A stretch of DNA of 64,000 nt from Microbacterium esteraromaticum (GCF_016907315.1 NZ_JAFBBS010000001.1:1984001-2048000); one strand, 5' to 3'. Counted from the first letter of the stretch, positions 8,371-17,020 are shown. Made by a program: numbers and translations. Notes: generated by a model not told the origin, from the sequence alone.

Positions 8371-8724
8371 TCAGGCCTTCTTCACGAGGCTCGACTTGAG
8401 CCGGATGGCACCGATGCCGTCGATCCGGCAGTCGATGTCGTGACCGTTGACCGGAGCGATCAGCCGGATGCCACGCACCTTCGTGCCGGCCTTGATGCCC
8501 TGCGGCGATCCCTTGACCTTGATGGTCGTGGTCACGACGACGGAGTCTCCGTCGGTGAGGACATTGCCCACCGCATCCGTCACGACGTCAGCTGGCGACT
8601 CGGATGCCGCGGATGCGTCGGACGGCGACCACTCGTGGCCGCACATCGGGCACACGAGCAGGTCTCCCATCTCATACGCGTGCTCGCTCGAGCACTCGGG
8701 GCACAGGGGAAGAGAATCGTCCAT
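8371..8724 (-). CDS. PhnA/YjdM-like zinc-ribbon protein
   Basis: A 117-residue protein starting MDDSLPLCPECSSEHAYEMG. Residues 8-29 form a CPEC...CPMC zinc ribbon, and the C-terminal half (NVLTDGDSVVVTTTIKVKG... through DCRIDGIGAIRLKSSLVKKA) is the PhnA/YjdM domain. Despite the name, the family is not a proven phosphonatase and its function is unsettled. The start at 8724 was preferred to the long frame open to 8976, which is antisense to the ArsR gene. It diverges from arsR across 61 bases that contain an ArsR-like palindrome, so both could share a regulator. Confidence 0.88.
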   Translation of the reverse strand: MDDSLPLCPECSSEHAYEMGDLLVCPMCGHEWSPSDASAASESPADVVTDAVGNVLTDGDSVVVTTTIKVKGSPQGIKAGTKVRGIRLIAPVNGHDIDCRIDGIGAIRLKSSLVKKA

Positions 8725-8743
8725 CTCCCGATGGTATCGCGAT

Positions 8744-8759
8744 ATGATGAATTCGTCAT
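8744..8759. promoter_or_regulatory. ArsR-type operator palindrome overlapping a -10 box
   Basis: ATGATGAATTCGTCAT is a 16-base palindrome with a single mismatched pair, centred on GAATTC. It overlaps TATGAT (8743-8748), a good -10 hexamer for the arsR-sulP operon. ArsR-family repressors commonly bind such sites over their own promoters. No footprint exists here; the assignment rests on position and symmetry. Confidence 0.55.
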
Positions 8760-8785
8760 TCCAAGGTGCTGAAGGGAGCACTGCC

Positions 8786-9148
8786 GTGCTCAGCGACCCG
8801 AACCGCCCCCTGTACGAGGTGAAGGCCGGCCTGTTCAAGGGTCTCGCGCACCCCATCCGCATTCGCATCCTCGAGGTGCTGTCGTCCTCGCAGGAGGTCT
8901 CGGTCTCCGAGCTGCTGGCCGTCTTCGATCTCGAGGCATCCCATGTGTCGCAGCACCTCGCTGTGCTGCGACGCAACAGACTCGTCGTCTCAGACCGCCG
9001 CGGCAGCCTGGTGTTCTATCGGCTGGCGTACCCCGAGGTCGCCGACCTGTTGCGCGTTGCTCGCGTGCTGCTGGGGGAGATCCTGCACACCACCCAGCAG
9101 CATCTCGTCGAACACGACGGCCTCCCCGACATACCGGTCAGGTCATGA
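8786..9148 (+). CDS. ArsR-family transcriptional regulator
   Basis: A 120-residue winged-helix protein: KGLAHPIRIRILEVL begins the fold, SELLAVFDLEASHVSQHLAVLRRNRLV is the helix-turn-helix, and RRGSLVFYRLA is the beta wing. It has no CxC or other obvious cysteine metal site, so it is unlikely to be a classical arsenic sensor; redox, anion or other cues are possible. The GTG at 8786 was chosen because AAGGGAG lies eight bases before it, and earlier in-frame ATGs sit inside the operator palindrome. Its stop overlaps the start of the SulP gene by four bases (ATGA), giving a tight two-gene operon. Confidence 0.9.
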   Translation: MLSDPNRPLYEVKAGLFKGLAHPIRIRILEVLSSSQEVSVSELLAVFDLEASHVSQHLAVLRRNRLVVSDRRGSLVFYRLAYPEVADLLRVARVLLGEILHTTQQHLVEHDGLPDIPVRS

Positions 9149-10776
9149 GCGTGACCGCCCTGCGGGCGCTGCTGCCGTCGCGTGCCGACTACCGCGCGGT
9201 GCCGCGCACCTGGCGGGGCGATCTGCTGGCCGGGATCACCGTGGGCATCCTCGCGCTGCCGCTCGCCCTGGCGTTCGGGGTCAGTTCTGGGGCGGGAGCC
9301 GAGAGCGGCCTCATCACCGCCATCATCGCGGGGATCGTCGCGGCCGTGTTCGGCGGTTCGAACGTGCAGGTCTCGGGGCCGACCGGCGCGATGGTGGTGG
9401 TGCTCGCCCCGATCATGGCAGCCCAGGGCACCGGCGCACTCGCGGTGATCTGCCTGCTGGCGGGAGTCATGGTGCTGCTTGCGGGCATCCTTCGCCTCGG
9501 GCGCACGATCAGCTACATCCCCTGGCCTGTCATCGAGGGCTTCACGTTCGGCATCGCCGTCATCATCTTCTTGCAGCAGGTGCCGACGGCCACCGCTACC
9601 CGACCGGGCGAGAGCAACAACGCAGCGATCTCGGCCGCACAGGCGCTCGTGACCGCGAGCTGGCCAACACTCGGATGGTCGCTGCTGCTCGTCTCCGTTG
9701 TGGTCGTGATCATGCTGGTCACCCCGCGGGTGGCCCCGCGCCTGCCCGGTTCGCTTCTAGCTATCGCGGTCACGGGCGTGCTCGCCTGGTCAACTGGCAT
9801 GCCGGTCGGCGTCATCGGCGAACTGCCGAGCGGACTGCCCGCACCGGCCCTTCCCCGCCTCGACCTGCCGAGCGGCGCCTCTCTCCTCGCGCCCGCGCTC
9901 GCAGTCGCCGCGCTCGCGGCCATCGAGTCACTTCTCGCCGCGCGCGTGGCCGCGAGCATCTCCGACACCGGCCCTTACGACGCCGATCGCGAGCTGGTCG
10001 GGCAGGGCCTGGCGTCGCTCGCCTCCGGTCTCTTCGGTGGCCTGCCCGCCACAGGCGCCATCGCGCGAACCGCGGTCAGCATCCGCGCCGGCGCACGCAC
10101 CCGCGTCGCCGCGATCGTGCACGGCCTGCTTTTGCTGGCGATCGTGCTGGTGGGAGCCACCGTCGTCTCGCACATCCCGCTCGCCGCGCTCGCCGGGGTG
10201 CTGATGGTCACCTCGTGCCGCATGATCGACCCGTCGACGGTGCGAGCCGTGCTCGGCTCGACCAGGTCGGATGCCGTCGTGTTCGTGATCACCGCACTCG
10301 TCACGGTCAGCGTCGACCTCATCTACGCCGTGCTGATCGGGCTGCTCGCGGCCGGCTTCTTCGCCCTGCGCCAGCTCGCCGCGGCCAGTGGGGTGCACCG
10401 CGAGGAGCTCCCCGGCCCCGCCCAAGCCGGCGACGAGCGTATCGCCGTCTTCCGCCTCGAGGGTGCGCTCTTCTTCGGCGCGGCGGAGCGGATGCTCGAG
10501 CGAGTGTCCGCTCTGCGAGACATCGAGGTCGTCGTGATTCGCATGTCGCAGCTGCAGATCCTCGATGCGACAGGGGCCCAGGTGATCAGCGAGCTCATCA
10601 TCTCGCTCGAGCGCCGGGGCATCACGGTGCTCGTCAAGGGCATCCAGCCTCAGCACTTCGGGGTCGCCGAGCGCGTCGGCGTGATGGCATCCCTCCGCCA
10701 CCAGAACCACCTCTTCGACGACCTGGTTGCGGCCGCCGCTCACGCACGCAGTCATGTGGCGCGGGCTGCGGCGTGA
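9145..10776 (+). CDS. SulP-family anion transporter with STAS domain
   Basis: A 543-residue SulP/SLC26 permease. The transmembrane domain opens with the family pattern (GDLLAGITVGILALPLALAFG, of which the conserved part is AGITVGILALP) and contains SGPTGAMVVVL and a GGLPATGAIARTAVS segment typical of the substrate site. About 10-14 membrane spans are followed by a C-terminal STAS domain from about residue 430 (FRLEGALFFGAAERM, then LQILDATGAQVI). Likely substrates in this family are sulfate, bicarbonate or other anions; the sequence does not decide. Coupled to arsR by a four-base overlap, so its expression is probably repressed by that protein. Confidence 0.93.
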   Translation: MSVTALRALLPSRADYRAVPRTWRGDLLAGITVGILALPLALAFGVSSGAGAESGLITAIIAGIVAAVFGGSNVQVSGPTGAMVVVLAPIMAAQGTGALAVICLLAGVMVLLAGILRLGRTISYIPWPVIEGFTFGIAVIIFLQQVPTATATRPGESNNAAISAAQALVTASWPTLGWSLLLVSVVVVIMLVTPRVAPRLPGSLLAIAVTGVLAWSTGMPVGVIGELPSGLPAPALPRLDLPSGASLLAPALAVAALAAIESLLAARVAASISDTGPYDADRELVGQGLASLASGLFGGLPATGAIARTAVSIRAGARTRVAAIVHGLLLLAIVLVGATVVSHIPLAALAGVLMVTSCRMIDPSTVRAVLGSTRSDAVVFVITALVTVSVDLIYAVLIGLLAAGFFALRQLAAASGVHREELPGPAQAGDERIAVFRLEGALFFGAAERMLERVSALRDIEVVVIRMSQLQILDATGAQVISELIISLERRGITVLVKGIQPQHFGVAERVGVMASLRHQNHLFDDLVAAAAHARSHVARAAA

Positions 10777-10827
10777 CATCTGGGGCGATTCTGCTTGCGC
10801 GCCTCGCTGATGTGGGACTACTCTCAC

Positions 10828-10847
10828 CCTAACTAATGATCGTTAGG
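10828..10847. promoter_or_regulatory. Inverted repeat before the TetR gene, probable operator
   Basis: CCTAAC (10828-10833) and GTTAGG (10842-10847) are perfect six-base arms around an eight-base AT-rich spacer. The repeat ends six bases before the TetR ATG and includes part of its ribosome site, so bound protein would block the operon promoter or leader. TetR-family repressors usually bind short palindromes in this position. Confidence 0.55.
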
Positions 10848-10852
10848 AAGAT

Positions 10853-11431
10853 ATGACCAAGGCACGCATCCTCGCCGAAGCCCGCAGGGTCTTCGCGCGC
10901 CGGGGCTACGCCGAGGCCAGTCTTCGCGAGATCGCCGAGGCCGTCGGAATCAAGACGCCTTCCCTGTACGCGCACTTCCCCAGCAAGGAAGCGCTGTACC
11001 AGGCGGTCTACGCCGAGGTCATCGTGGATCACACCGCATTCTTCGATGAGCTCGTGCGCACCAGCACCGAACTGGAGCCGCTGCCCCGGCTGCGACATCT
11101 TCTCGGCGGCATCGAGGCGTACTACCGCGACCGCTCCGAGTTCGCGGAGTTCAGCCTTAGGGCAGCCGTCGCCGAGTACGGGCCGAACGGCGAGACCCTT
11201 CGCGAGATCTTCCTGACCTCCGAGACGAACCTCGCCGCCGCCGTGCGCCGCGCCTACGACGACGGCGTCTCGGCCGGGGCTTTCGCACCCGGCGACCCCG
11301 AGGGCTTCACCGCGCTGGTGTTCGTGATCATGGAGGGCCTCTTCCTCCAGCTCACGCACTACTCACCCGACGTCTACCGCGCGCGTTTCGAAGACGCGTG
11401 GCGGCACCTGTCGGCCATCCTCTCCGCCTGA
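10853..11431 (+). CDS. TetR-family transcriptional regulator
   Basis: A 192-residue one-component regulator. Residues 1-50 form the TetR DNA-binding domain (RILAEARRVFARRGYAEASL, then REIAEAVGIKTPSLYAHFPSKEALY), followed by a helical ligand-binding and dimerisation region. It is the first gene of a run of six genes on the same strand ending at 17020. The next start is 44 bases downstream, so it probably controls its own operon through the inverted repeat at 10828-10847. The ligand is likely a substrate or intermediate of the hydantoin-type pathway encoded after it, but that is inferred only from neighbourhood. Confidence 0.93.
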   Translation: MTKARILAEARRVFARRGYAEASLREIAEAVGIKTPSLYAHFPSKEALYQAVYAEVIVDHTAFFDELVRTSTELEPLPRLRHLLGGIEAYYRDRSEFAEFSLRAAVAEYGPNGETLREIFLTSETNLAAAVRRAYDDGVSAGAFAPGDPEGFTALVFVIMEGLFLQLTHYSPDVYRARFEDAWRHLSAILSA

Positions 11432-11475
11432 CCCCGCCGTTCTGCGGCCCGGCAGGCGCCACGAAGGTATGCGCC

Positions 11476-12246
11476 ATGCCCCACCCCGACCACTCCGCAC
11501 CCGTGCGCGTCACGATCATCGCGCCGGTCGTGCTCGGCGAGCAGCAGCTCGCCCCTGCTCCCGCCGTGCCTGGCCTGATCGCCGAGTTCCGAAGCCTCGC
11601 CTCCGGCACCGCCTCGATCGAGAGCCGGTGGGACGACGCCTTCGCCGTACCGGGCATCCTCGACGCCGCCATCCGCGCCGAAGAGGCAGGCGCACAGGCC
11701 GTGGTCATCGACTGCATGGACGACCCGGGTCTCGACGCCGCGCGCGAGGTCGTGCGAATTCCCGTCATCGGTCCGGCGCAGGCGAGCATGCACCTCGCGC
11801 TCACTCTCGCCGACCGCTTCTCGATCATCACCACGCTCACCGCCGACATCCCCGTGGTGCGAGAACTCGTCGAGCACAACCGTCTCGCGCACCGCTGCGC
11901 ATCGGTGCGCGGCCTCGGCCTCAGCCCGCTCGATCTGCACGACGACGCGGCAGCCACCCTCGACGCATTCGTCGACGCCGCGCGGGCGGCCGTCGAAATC
12001 GACGGCGCCGCCGCGATCATCGCCGGGTGCACGCAGCTCTCCGGCCGCACCGAAGAGGTCGCCGCACGTCTCGCAGACGAGGGAATCGAGGTTCCCGTGA
12101 TCGATCCGCTCGCCGCCGCCCTGCACCACGCGCTGACACTCGTGCGTCTCGGCATCTCCCACAGCGGGGTCGGCTACCCGGCGCCGGCGGCGAAGCAGAT
12201 CACGTGGCCGACGGCAGGCATGCGGTTCGAGAGGAGCGCCGGCTGA
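11476..12246 (+). CDS. Asp/Glu/hydantoin racemase family protein (first of tandem pair)
   Basis: A 256-residue member of the aspartate/glutamate racemase superfamily, hydantoin racemase branch. The two catalytic cysteines of the family are present: C80 in VIDCMDDPGL and C185 in IAGCTQLSG. These enzymes interconvert enantiomers by two-base chemistry between the cysteines. The ATG at 11476 is preceded by GAAGG at a suitable distance; an in-frame extension would overlap the TetR gene. It shares one base with a second racemase gene (TGATG). The two proteins are clearly paralogous in the catalytic regions but far from identical, so this is an old duplication or independent recruitment rather than a recent copy. 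Confidence 0.87.
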   Translation: MPHPDHSAPVRVTIIAPVVLGEQQLAPAPAVPGLIAEFRSLASGTASIESRWDDAFAVPGILDAAIRAEEAGAQAVVIDCMDDPGLDAAREVVRIPVIGPAQASMHLALTLADRFSIITTLTADIPVVRELVEHNRLAHRCASVRGLGLSPLDLHDDAAATLDAFVDAARAAVEIDGAAAIIAGCTQLSGRTEEVAARLADEGIEVPVIDPLAAALHHALTLVRLGISHSGVGYPAPAAKQITWPTAGMRFERSAG

Positions 12247-12989
12247 TGCACCTGCGCGTGATCAACCCCACCACCACGACGTCGTGGGTGCCAGACACTC
12301 TCGCGATGTTCGAGGCCGCCGCCTCACCGGGCACGCAGGTCAGCGTCGCGACGATCCCCGCCGGCACGGGCTCGATCGAGAGCCGACGAGACGAGGCGCT
12401 CGTCACCCCGTGGGTGCTGCTGGCCGCCCGCGAGGCCGAGGCCGAGGGATGCGATGCGATCGCCGTGGACTGCATGCTCGACCCCGGCGTGCACGCCGCA
12501 CGCGAGGTCGTGGGCATCCCCGTGCTCGGCCCGTGCGAGGCCTCCATCCACCTGGCCGCCACCCTCGGCAACGCCTTCTCGGTGATCTCCGTCGCCGAGC
12601 ACCACCGCACGCTGAAGATCGAGCAGGCCCGCCGCTACGGCGTCGCCCCGCGTCTGGCATCCGTCCGGTCGCTCGACATTCCCGTGCTGGATCTCGACGA
12701 CGACCCCGCCCGCACCTTCGCCGCGATGGCGCTGCGCGCCCGTGAAGCGGTCGAGATCGATCGCGCCGAGGCGATCGTGCTCGGCTGCACCGGCCTCGCA
12801 GGCCAGGCAGCCGAGGTGCAGCGCGCGCTCGCCGACGAGGGGATCGACGTGCCCGTCATCGATCCGTCGGCAGCCACCACCCGGCTGCTCGAGACCACCG
12901 TCTCGATGGCGTTGCGCAGCAGTCGCGTCACCTACTCGCGTCGCACCGGTGCCACGAGCGCCTGGCCGGCGGCATCCGCCCGCATCTGA
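12246..12989 (+). CDS. Asp/Glu/hydantoin racemase family protein (second of tandem pair)
   Basis: A 247-residue hydantoin racemase-type protein starting MHLRVINPTTTTSW, the usual N-terminus of this branch. Catalytic cysteines are C76 in VDCMLDPGV and C181 in LGCTGLAG. Its ATG overlaps the stop of the first racemase by one base, so the pair is translationally coupled. Both copies keep the full active site, which argues against one being a relic. They may act on different substrates or form a heteromer; the sequence cannot decide between these. Confidence 0.88.
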   Translation: MHLRVINPTTTTSWVPDTLAMFEAAASPGTQVSVATIPAGTGSIESRRDEALVTPWVLLAAREAEAEGCDAIAVDCMLDPGVHAAREVVGIPVLGPCEASIHLAATLGNAFSVISVAEHHRTLKIEQARRYGVAPRLASVRSLDIPVLDLDDDPARTFAAMALRAREAVEIDRAEAIVLGCTGLAGQAAEVQRALADEGIDVPVIDPSAATTRLLETTVSMALRSSRVTYSRRTGATSAWPAASARI

Positions 12990-13002
12990 CCACCACCCGC
13001 CC

Positions 13003-13025
13003 CTCACCCCCTCACCCCCTCACCC
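13003..13025. repeat. Three tandem CTCACCCC units before the permease gene
   Basis: CTCACCCC occurs at 13003-13010 and 13011-13018, with a third shortened copy at 13019-13025. The run ends just before the AAGGA ribosome site of the NCS1 permease. It has no obvious function and could be a slippage-prone spacer. Confidence 0.5.
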
Positions 13026-13038
13026 GCAAGGAACACTC

Positions 13039-14367
13039 ATGGAAACCACTGACTACGAGCACGGCATCGTGCCGATCGACCAGCGCAAGAGCTGGCTCTC
13101 GATCGCCGCCGTCTGGATCGCCATCGGCATCGACCTCTCTGGTGCCTTCCTCGGCGTGGCCCTCGCCTCGGGCATGGCCTTCTGGCCGGCCATCGGCGCG
13201 ACGATGCTCGGCTCGCTGCTGCTCGGGCTGCTCGCGATGGGCTGCGCGTACGTCGGCGCGTCGACCGGACTGTCGACGGCGATGATCTCGCGCGCCGTGT
13301 TCGGCAAGATCGGCGGCGCCGTGCTGGCCCTCGCCATCTCGATCAGCCTCGTCGGCTGGTTCGCCGTGCAGGCGGGCTTCTTCGGCACGAACGCGCAGAT
13401 CGCGTTCACCGAGTTCACCGGTCTCGACGTTCCGGTGCAGGTCTTCAGCGGCATCGGCGGCGTGCTCATGGCGATCACGGCCTTCTGGGGCTACCGCTCG
13501 ATCAACCGCCTGAGCTCGCTGGCCGTGCCCTTGCTGCTTCTGCTGCTGGTCATCGGAGTCGTGGTGGCGTTCGTCACCAAGGGCGCCGGCGGACTGGATG
13601 CCGCGGTCGAGGCCACGTTCACCTTCGGCGGCGCGGTGTCGCTCGTGATGGGCATCTTCATCCTGGGCGTCGTGCTCGCCCCCGACATGGCGCGCTGGGC
13701 GAAGACGCCGAAGCAGGCCATGGCCGCCGGGTTCGTGGGCTTCTTCTTCGGCAACTCGATCATCCTCGTGGTGGCGATCCTGCTCGCGCGCATCATGAAC
13801 GAGGCCGAGCTCATGACGATCTACTTCGCTCTCAGCCTCGGCGGCGTCGCGGTGGTCGTGCTGATCCTGGCGCAGTGGACCACCAACACCACCAACCTCT
13901 ACTCGGCAGGCCTCGCCTTCTCGTCGATCCATCCGAAGCTCACCCGCCGCACGGTCACGCTGGTGCTCGGCGTCGTCGGCATCATCGTCGGGATCGTCGG
14001 CGCCGCCGACTTCTTCATCCAGTTCATCCTCGTCATCGGCACGATCATCGCGCCGTACGGAGGCGTGTACCTGGCGGCGTTCTTCACCGGTCGCCGCACT
14101 GCGCGCTGGGCGCACGGCGCCAGCACCCCGACCGTCGACGTGTGGTCTATCGTCGCCTGGGTCGCCGGCGTGCTCGTCGCCTTCGCGACCACCGATCCGG
14201 CCGCAGGTCCCGGCTTCGGCTGGTTCACGTTCACGACAATCTCGTCTCTCGACGGACTGATCGTCGGCTTCGCGGTGTACCTCGTGCTGTGGATCGCACG
14301 CACGGGACTGCGGCCGGGCGGCGTCGCAGCCGAGACGCACGCGCCGAACGACGAGGTGCGCGCGTGA
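13039..14367 (+). CDS. NCS1-family (cytosine permease-like) transporter
   Basis: A 442-residue membrane protein with about 12 predicted spans. The opening HGIVPIDQRKSWLSIAAVWI and the WAKTPKQAMAAGFVGFFFGN region are typical of CodB-type NCS1 permeases, which import nucleobases, hydantoins or allantoin with protons or sodium. AAGGA lies six bases before the ATG. Its place between two racemases and the DUF917/hydantoinase pair indicates import of a cyclic amide such as a hydantoin; the family alone does not fix the substrate. It overlaps the next gene by four bases (GTGA). Confidence 0.9.
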   Translation: METTDYEHGIVPIDQRKSWLSIAAVWIAIGIDLSGAFLGVALASGMAFWPAIGATMLGSLLLGLLAMGCAYVGASTGLSTAMISRAVFGKIGGAVLALAISISLVGWFAVQAGFFGTNAQIAFTEFTGLDVPVQVFSGIGGVLMAITAFWGYRSINRLSSLAVPLLLLLLVIGVVVAFVTKGAGGLDAAVEATFTFGGAVSLVMGIFILGVVLAPDMARWAKTPKQAMAAGFVGFFFGNSIILVVAILLARIMNEAELMTIYFALSLGGVAVVVLILAQWTTNTTNLYSAGLAFSSIHPKLTRRTVTLVLGVVGIIVGIVGAADFFIQFILVIGTIIAPYGGVYLAAFFTGRRTARWAHGASTPTVDVWSIVAWVAGVLVAFATTDPAAGPGFGWFTFTTISSLDGLIVGFAVYLVLWIARTGLRPGGVAAETHAPNDEVRA

Positions 14368-15476
14368 AGGTCATCACCGAGGCGGACATCGACGAGATCG
14401 CCCTGGGCGCGGCCGTGCTCGGCACCGGCGGCGGGGGAGACCCGCACGTCGGGTCGCTCATCGCGAAGCGGCTGATCCGGCTGCACGGACCGGTGCGGAT
14501 GCTCGGCGTCGACGAGCTCACCGATGACGACTTCGTCGTGCCCGTCGGCGGCATCGGCGCCCCCTCGGTCAGCGTCGAGCGCATCATGGCCGAATCCGAG
14601 CTGCTGGCCGTGCTCGACGGGATCGAGCGCGGAACGGGCCGCAAGCCCACCGCCGTCATGCCGATCGAGGTCGGCGGAGGCAACTCGATGATCCCCATCG
14701 CGGCCGCCGCGATCGCAGGACTCCCCGTGGTCGACGGCGACGCGATGGGCCGTGCCTTTCCCGAAGCGCAGATGGTCACCTACCACCTCGCGGGGTACGG
14801 ACCAGGCACGACCGTGCTCGTCGACCACCACGGCAACGAGGTGATCAGCCGGCCGGTCGACGGCGCCTGGTCGGAGCGGCTCGCTCGCGCCGTCACCATC
14901 GAGATGGGCGGAGGCGCGACCATGGTCGACTACGCCTACCCCGGCGATGTGGCGCGAGAATGCGCGATCCCTGAGACGCTGACTCTCGCGAAGCGCATCG
15001 GCGGCATCCTGCGGGGTCGGGATGCCCAGGGCCGCGAGCTGCGCGACGACGAGCGCATCGACGCCCTGTGCGCCGACCTCGGCGCCATCCGGCTGTTCGA
15101 CGGCAAGGTGCGCGACCTGCAGCGCGCGGTCGACGGCGGCTTCACGCGCGGGGCTGCCGAGCTCGACGGCGTCGGGGCCGACCGGGGCAGCGCGTTCCGT
15201 CTCGACTTCCAGAACGAGATGCTGCTCGCCCGCCGCGACGGAGAGCTCGCGGCGGTCACGCCCGACCTGATCGCCGTGCTCGATCTCGCGACGGGCATGC
15301 CGATCACGACCGATGCCGTGCGCTACGGCGCGCGGGTCGCCGTCATCGCCATCCCGTGCCACGAGAAGTGGCGCACACCAGAGGGGCTGCACACGGCCGG
15401 CCCTCAGCACTTCGGCTACGACGTCGAGTGGACACCGGTCGAAGAGCTCGCCGCGCACAAGAAGGAGGTCCTGTGA
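14364..15476 (+). CDS. DUF917 (S-methyl-thiohydantoin desulfurase-type) family protein
   Basis: A 370-residue protein starting at GTG inside the stop of the permease gene. The family signs are the glycine-rich GTGGGGDPHVG near residues 20-30, VGGIGAPSVSVERI, the EVGGGNSMIP segment and DGDAMGRAFPEAQM. DUF917 proteins regularly sit beside, or are fused to, hydantoinase/oxoprolinase proteins. From memory, Pfam has since renamed the family after S-methyl thiohydantoin desulfurase; that was not checked here. The predicted cytoplasmic role is a step on a hydantoin-like ring. The ORF is intact and overlaps the following hydantoinase gene by one base. Confidence 0.87.
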   Translation: MKVITEADIDEIALGAAVLGTGGGGDPHVGSLIAKRLIRLHGPVRMLGVDELTDDDFVVPVGGIGAPSVSVERIMAESELLAVLDGIERGTGRKPTAVMPIEVGGGNSMIPIAAAAIAGLPVVDGDAMGRAFPEAQMVTYHLAGYGPGTTVLVDHHGNEVISRPVDGAWSERLARAVTIEMGGGATMVDYAYPGDVARECAIPETLTLAKRIGGILRGRDAQGRELRDDERIDALCADLGAIRLFDGKVRDLQRAVDGGFTRGAAELDGVGADRGSAFRLDFQNEMLLARRDGELAAVTPDLIAVLDLATGMPITTDAVRYGARVAVIAIPCHEKWRTPEGLHTAGPQHFGYDVEWTPVEELAAHKKEVL

Positions 15477-17020
15477 TGGCCGCGTACCGTATCGGCATCG
15501 ACGTCGGCGGAACCAACACCGACGCCGTCGTGCTCGACGAGAACCTCGCCGTCGTGGCATCCGTGAAGCGTCCCACCACCGCCGACACCGGCGACGGCGT
15601 CGCCGATGCGATCGACGCGGTGATCGGCGCCTCGGGAATCGACCCGGCCCTCGTGTCGCACGCCATGCTCGGCACGACGCACTGCACCAACGCGATCGTC
15701 GAGCGCCGCGGGCTCGGACGGGTCGGCGTGCTGCGCCTTGGCGCGCCGGCCACCACCGCGGTGCCGCCGCTGGAGGGCTGGCCCGACGACCTGCGCCGTG
15801 CGATCGGAGAGCGCGTGCACGTGCTCTCCGGCGGGTTCGAGGTCGACGGCAGGCGGCTGGCGGAGATCGACGACGACGCGGTGCGGGCGGCCTGCGACAG
15901 CATGCGCGACCGCGTCGACGCGGTGGCCGTCGTCGGCGTGTTCTCGCCGGTCGACGAGAGCCAGGAGCAGCGCGTGGCGGCGATCGTCGAGCACGAGCTC
16001 GGCGTGCCCGTCTCGCGCTCGTCGCGCATCGGATCTCTCGGCCTGCTCGAGCGCGAGAACGCCACCGTGCTGAACGCCGCCCTCATGCAGACGCTGAAGC
16101 AGATGGCGACGGGTTTCGTGGCGGCGCTGCGCGCCCGGGGCATCCCCGCGACGCCGTACTTCGGGCAGAACGACGGCACCCTCATGCAGCTCGAGTACGC
16201 GCTCGAGTTCCCCGTGCTGACGATCGGCTGCGGTCCCACCAACTCGATCCGCGGCGCCGCGCACCTCTCCGGCGCCTCCGACGCGCTGGTCGTCGACATC
16301 GGAGGCACCACCACCGACGTGGGCGTGCTCGTAGGGGGGTTCCCGCGCCAGTCGGCGCATGCTGTCGAGATCGGCGGCATCCGCACGAACTTCCGCATGC
16401 CAGACGTGCTGTCGGTCGGACTCGGCGGCGGCACGATCGTGCGCGACGGCGGCTCTGCCCTGGGCCCCGACAGCGTGGGCTACCGCCTGCCGCAGGAGGG
16501 CCTCGCCTTCGGCGGCGGCACGCTCACCGCCACCGACATCGCGCTCAGCGTGGGCGCCGCCCGCATCGACGGGCTCGCCTCGCCCGCCGTCGACGGTGAG
16601 GTCGCGCAGACGGCGTGGCAGGGCATCCGGTCGCTGCTGGAAGACACGATCGACCGCATGAAGCCGAGCGCCGCCGCCGTGCCGGTGATCCTGGTGGGTG
16701 GTGGTGGCATCATCGCGCCCGACGAGCTCGACGGGGTCAGCGATCTCATCCGGCCCGACCACTTCGGCGCGGCGAACGCGGTCGGTGCGGCGCTCGGCGA
16801 CGTCGCGGGACAGGTCGAGAAGATCTACCGTGTCGAGGCGACCGAGTCAGGTCGCCGTGCTGCGCGAGACGACGCCGCCCGGGATGCCGTCGAGCGCGCG
16901 CGTCTCGCGGGAGCCGCGCCGTCGACCATCGAGGTCGTCGCGATAGAAGAGCTGCCTGCGGCGTACTCCGACGGTCAGCAGGTGCTCATCAGGGCGCGGG
17001 CGGTCGGCCGGTTGAGCTGA
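15476..17020 (+). CDS. Hydantoinase/oxoprolinase family protein
   Basis: A 514-residue protein of the HyuA/oxoprolinase family. The N-terminus MAAYRIGIDVGGTNTDAVVL is the phosphate-binding loop of the actin-like ATPase fold, with a second such loop in VVDIGGTTTDVGVL and a third glycine motif in VLVGGGGII. The ribosome site GAAGGAGG is eight bases upstream. Relatives open 5-oxoproline or N-substituted hydantoins using ATP. At 514 residues it is the shorter form that usually partners DUF917 rather than the long HyuA subunit that partners HyuB, and no HyuB gene is present. It is the last gene of the operon; a strong inverted repeat follows at 17066-17139. Confidence 0.9.
   Translation: MAAYRIGIDVGGTNTDAVVLDENLAVVASVKRPTTADTGDGVADAIDAVIGASGIDPALVSHAMLGTTHCTNAIVERRGLGRVGVLRLGAPATTAVPPLEGWPDDLRRAIGERVHVLSGGFEVDGRRLAEIDDDAVRAACDSMRDRVDAVAVVGVFSPVDESQEQRVAAIVEHELGVPVSRSSRIGSLGLLERENATVLNAALMQTLKQMATGFVAALRARGIPATPYFGQNDGTLMQLEYALEFPVLTIGCGPTNSIRGAAHLSGASDALVVDIGGTTTDVGVLVGGFPRQSAHAVEIGGIRTNFRMPDVLSVGLGGGTIVRDGGSALGPDSVGYRLPQEGLAFGGGTLTATDIALSVGAARIDGLASPAVDGEVAQTAWQGIRSLLEDTIDRMKPSAAAVPVILVGGGGIIAPDELDGVSDLIRPDHFGAANAVGAALGDVAGQVEKIYRVEATESGRRAARDDAARDAVERARLAGAAPSTIEVVAIEELPAAYSDGQQVLIRARAVGRLS

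Noticed and set aside
8371..8976. Long 201-codon start for the PhnA-like protein
   Set aside because: The extra N-terminal residues run antisense through the ArsR gene and lack conservation-like features; the zinc ribbon begins right after the internal ATG at 8724.
11476..12989. Second racemase as a pseudogene or assembly duplication
   Set aside because: Both frames are intact, keep both cysteines and differ widely in sequence, so the pair is real.
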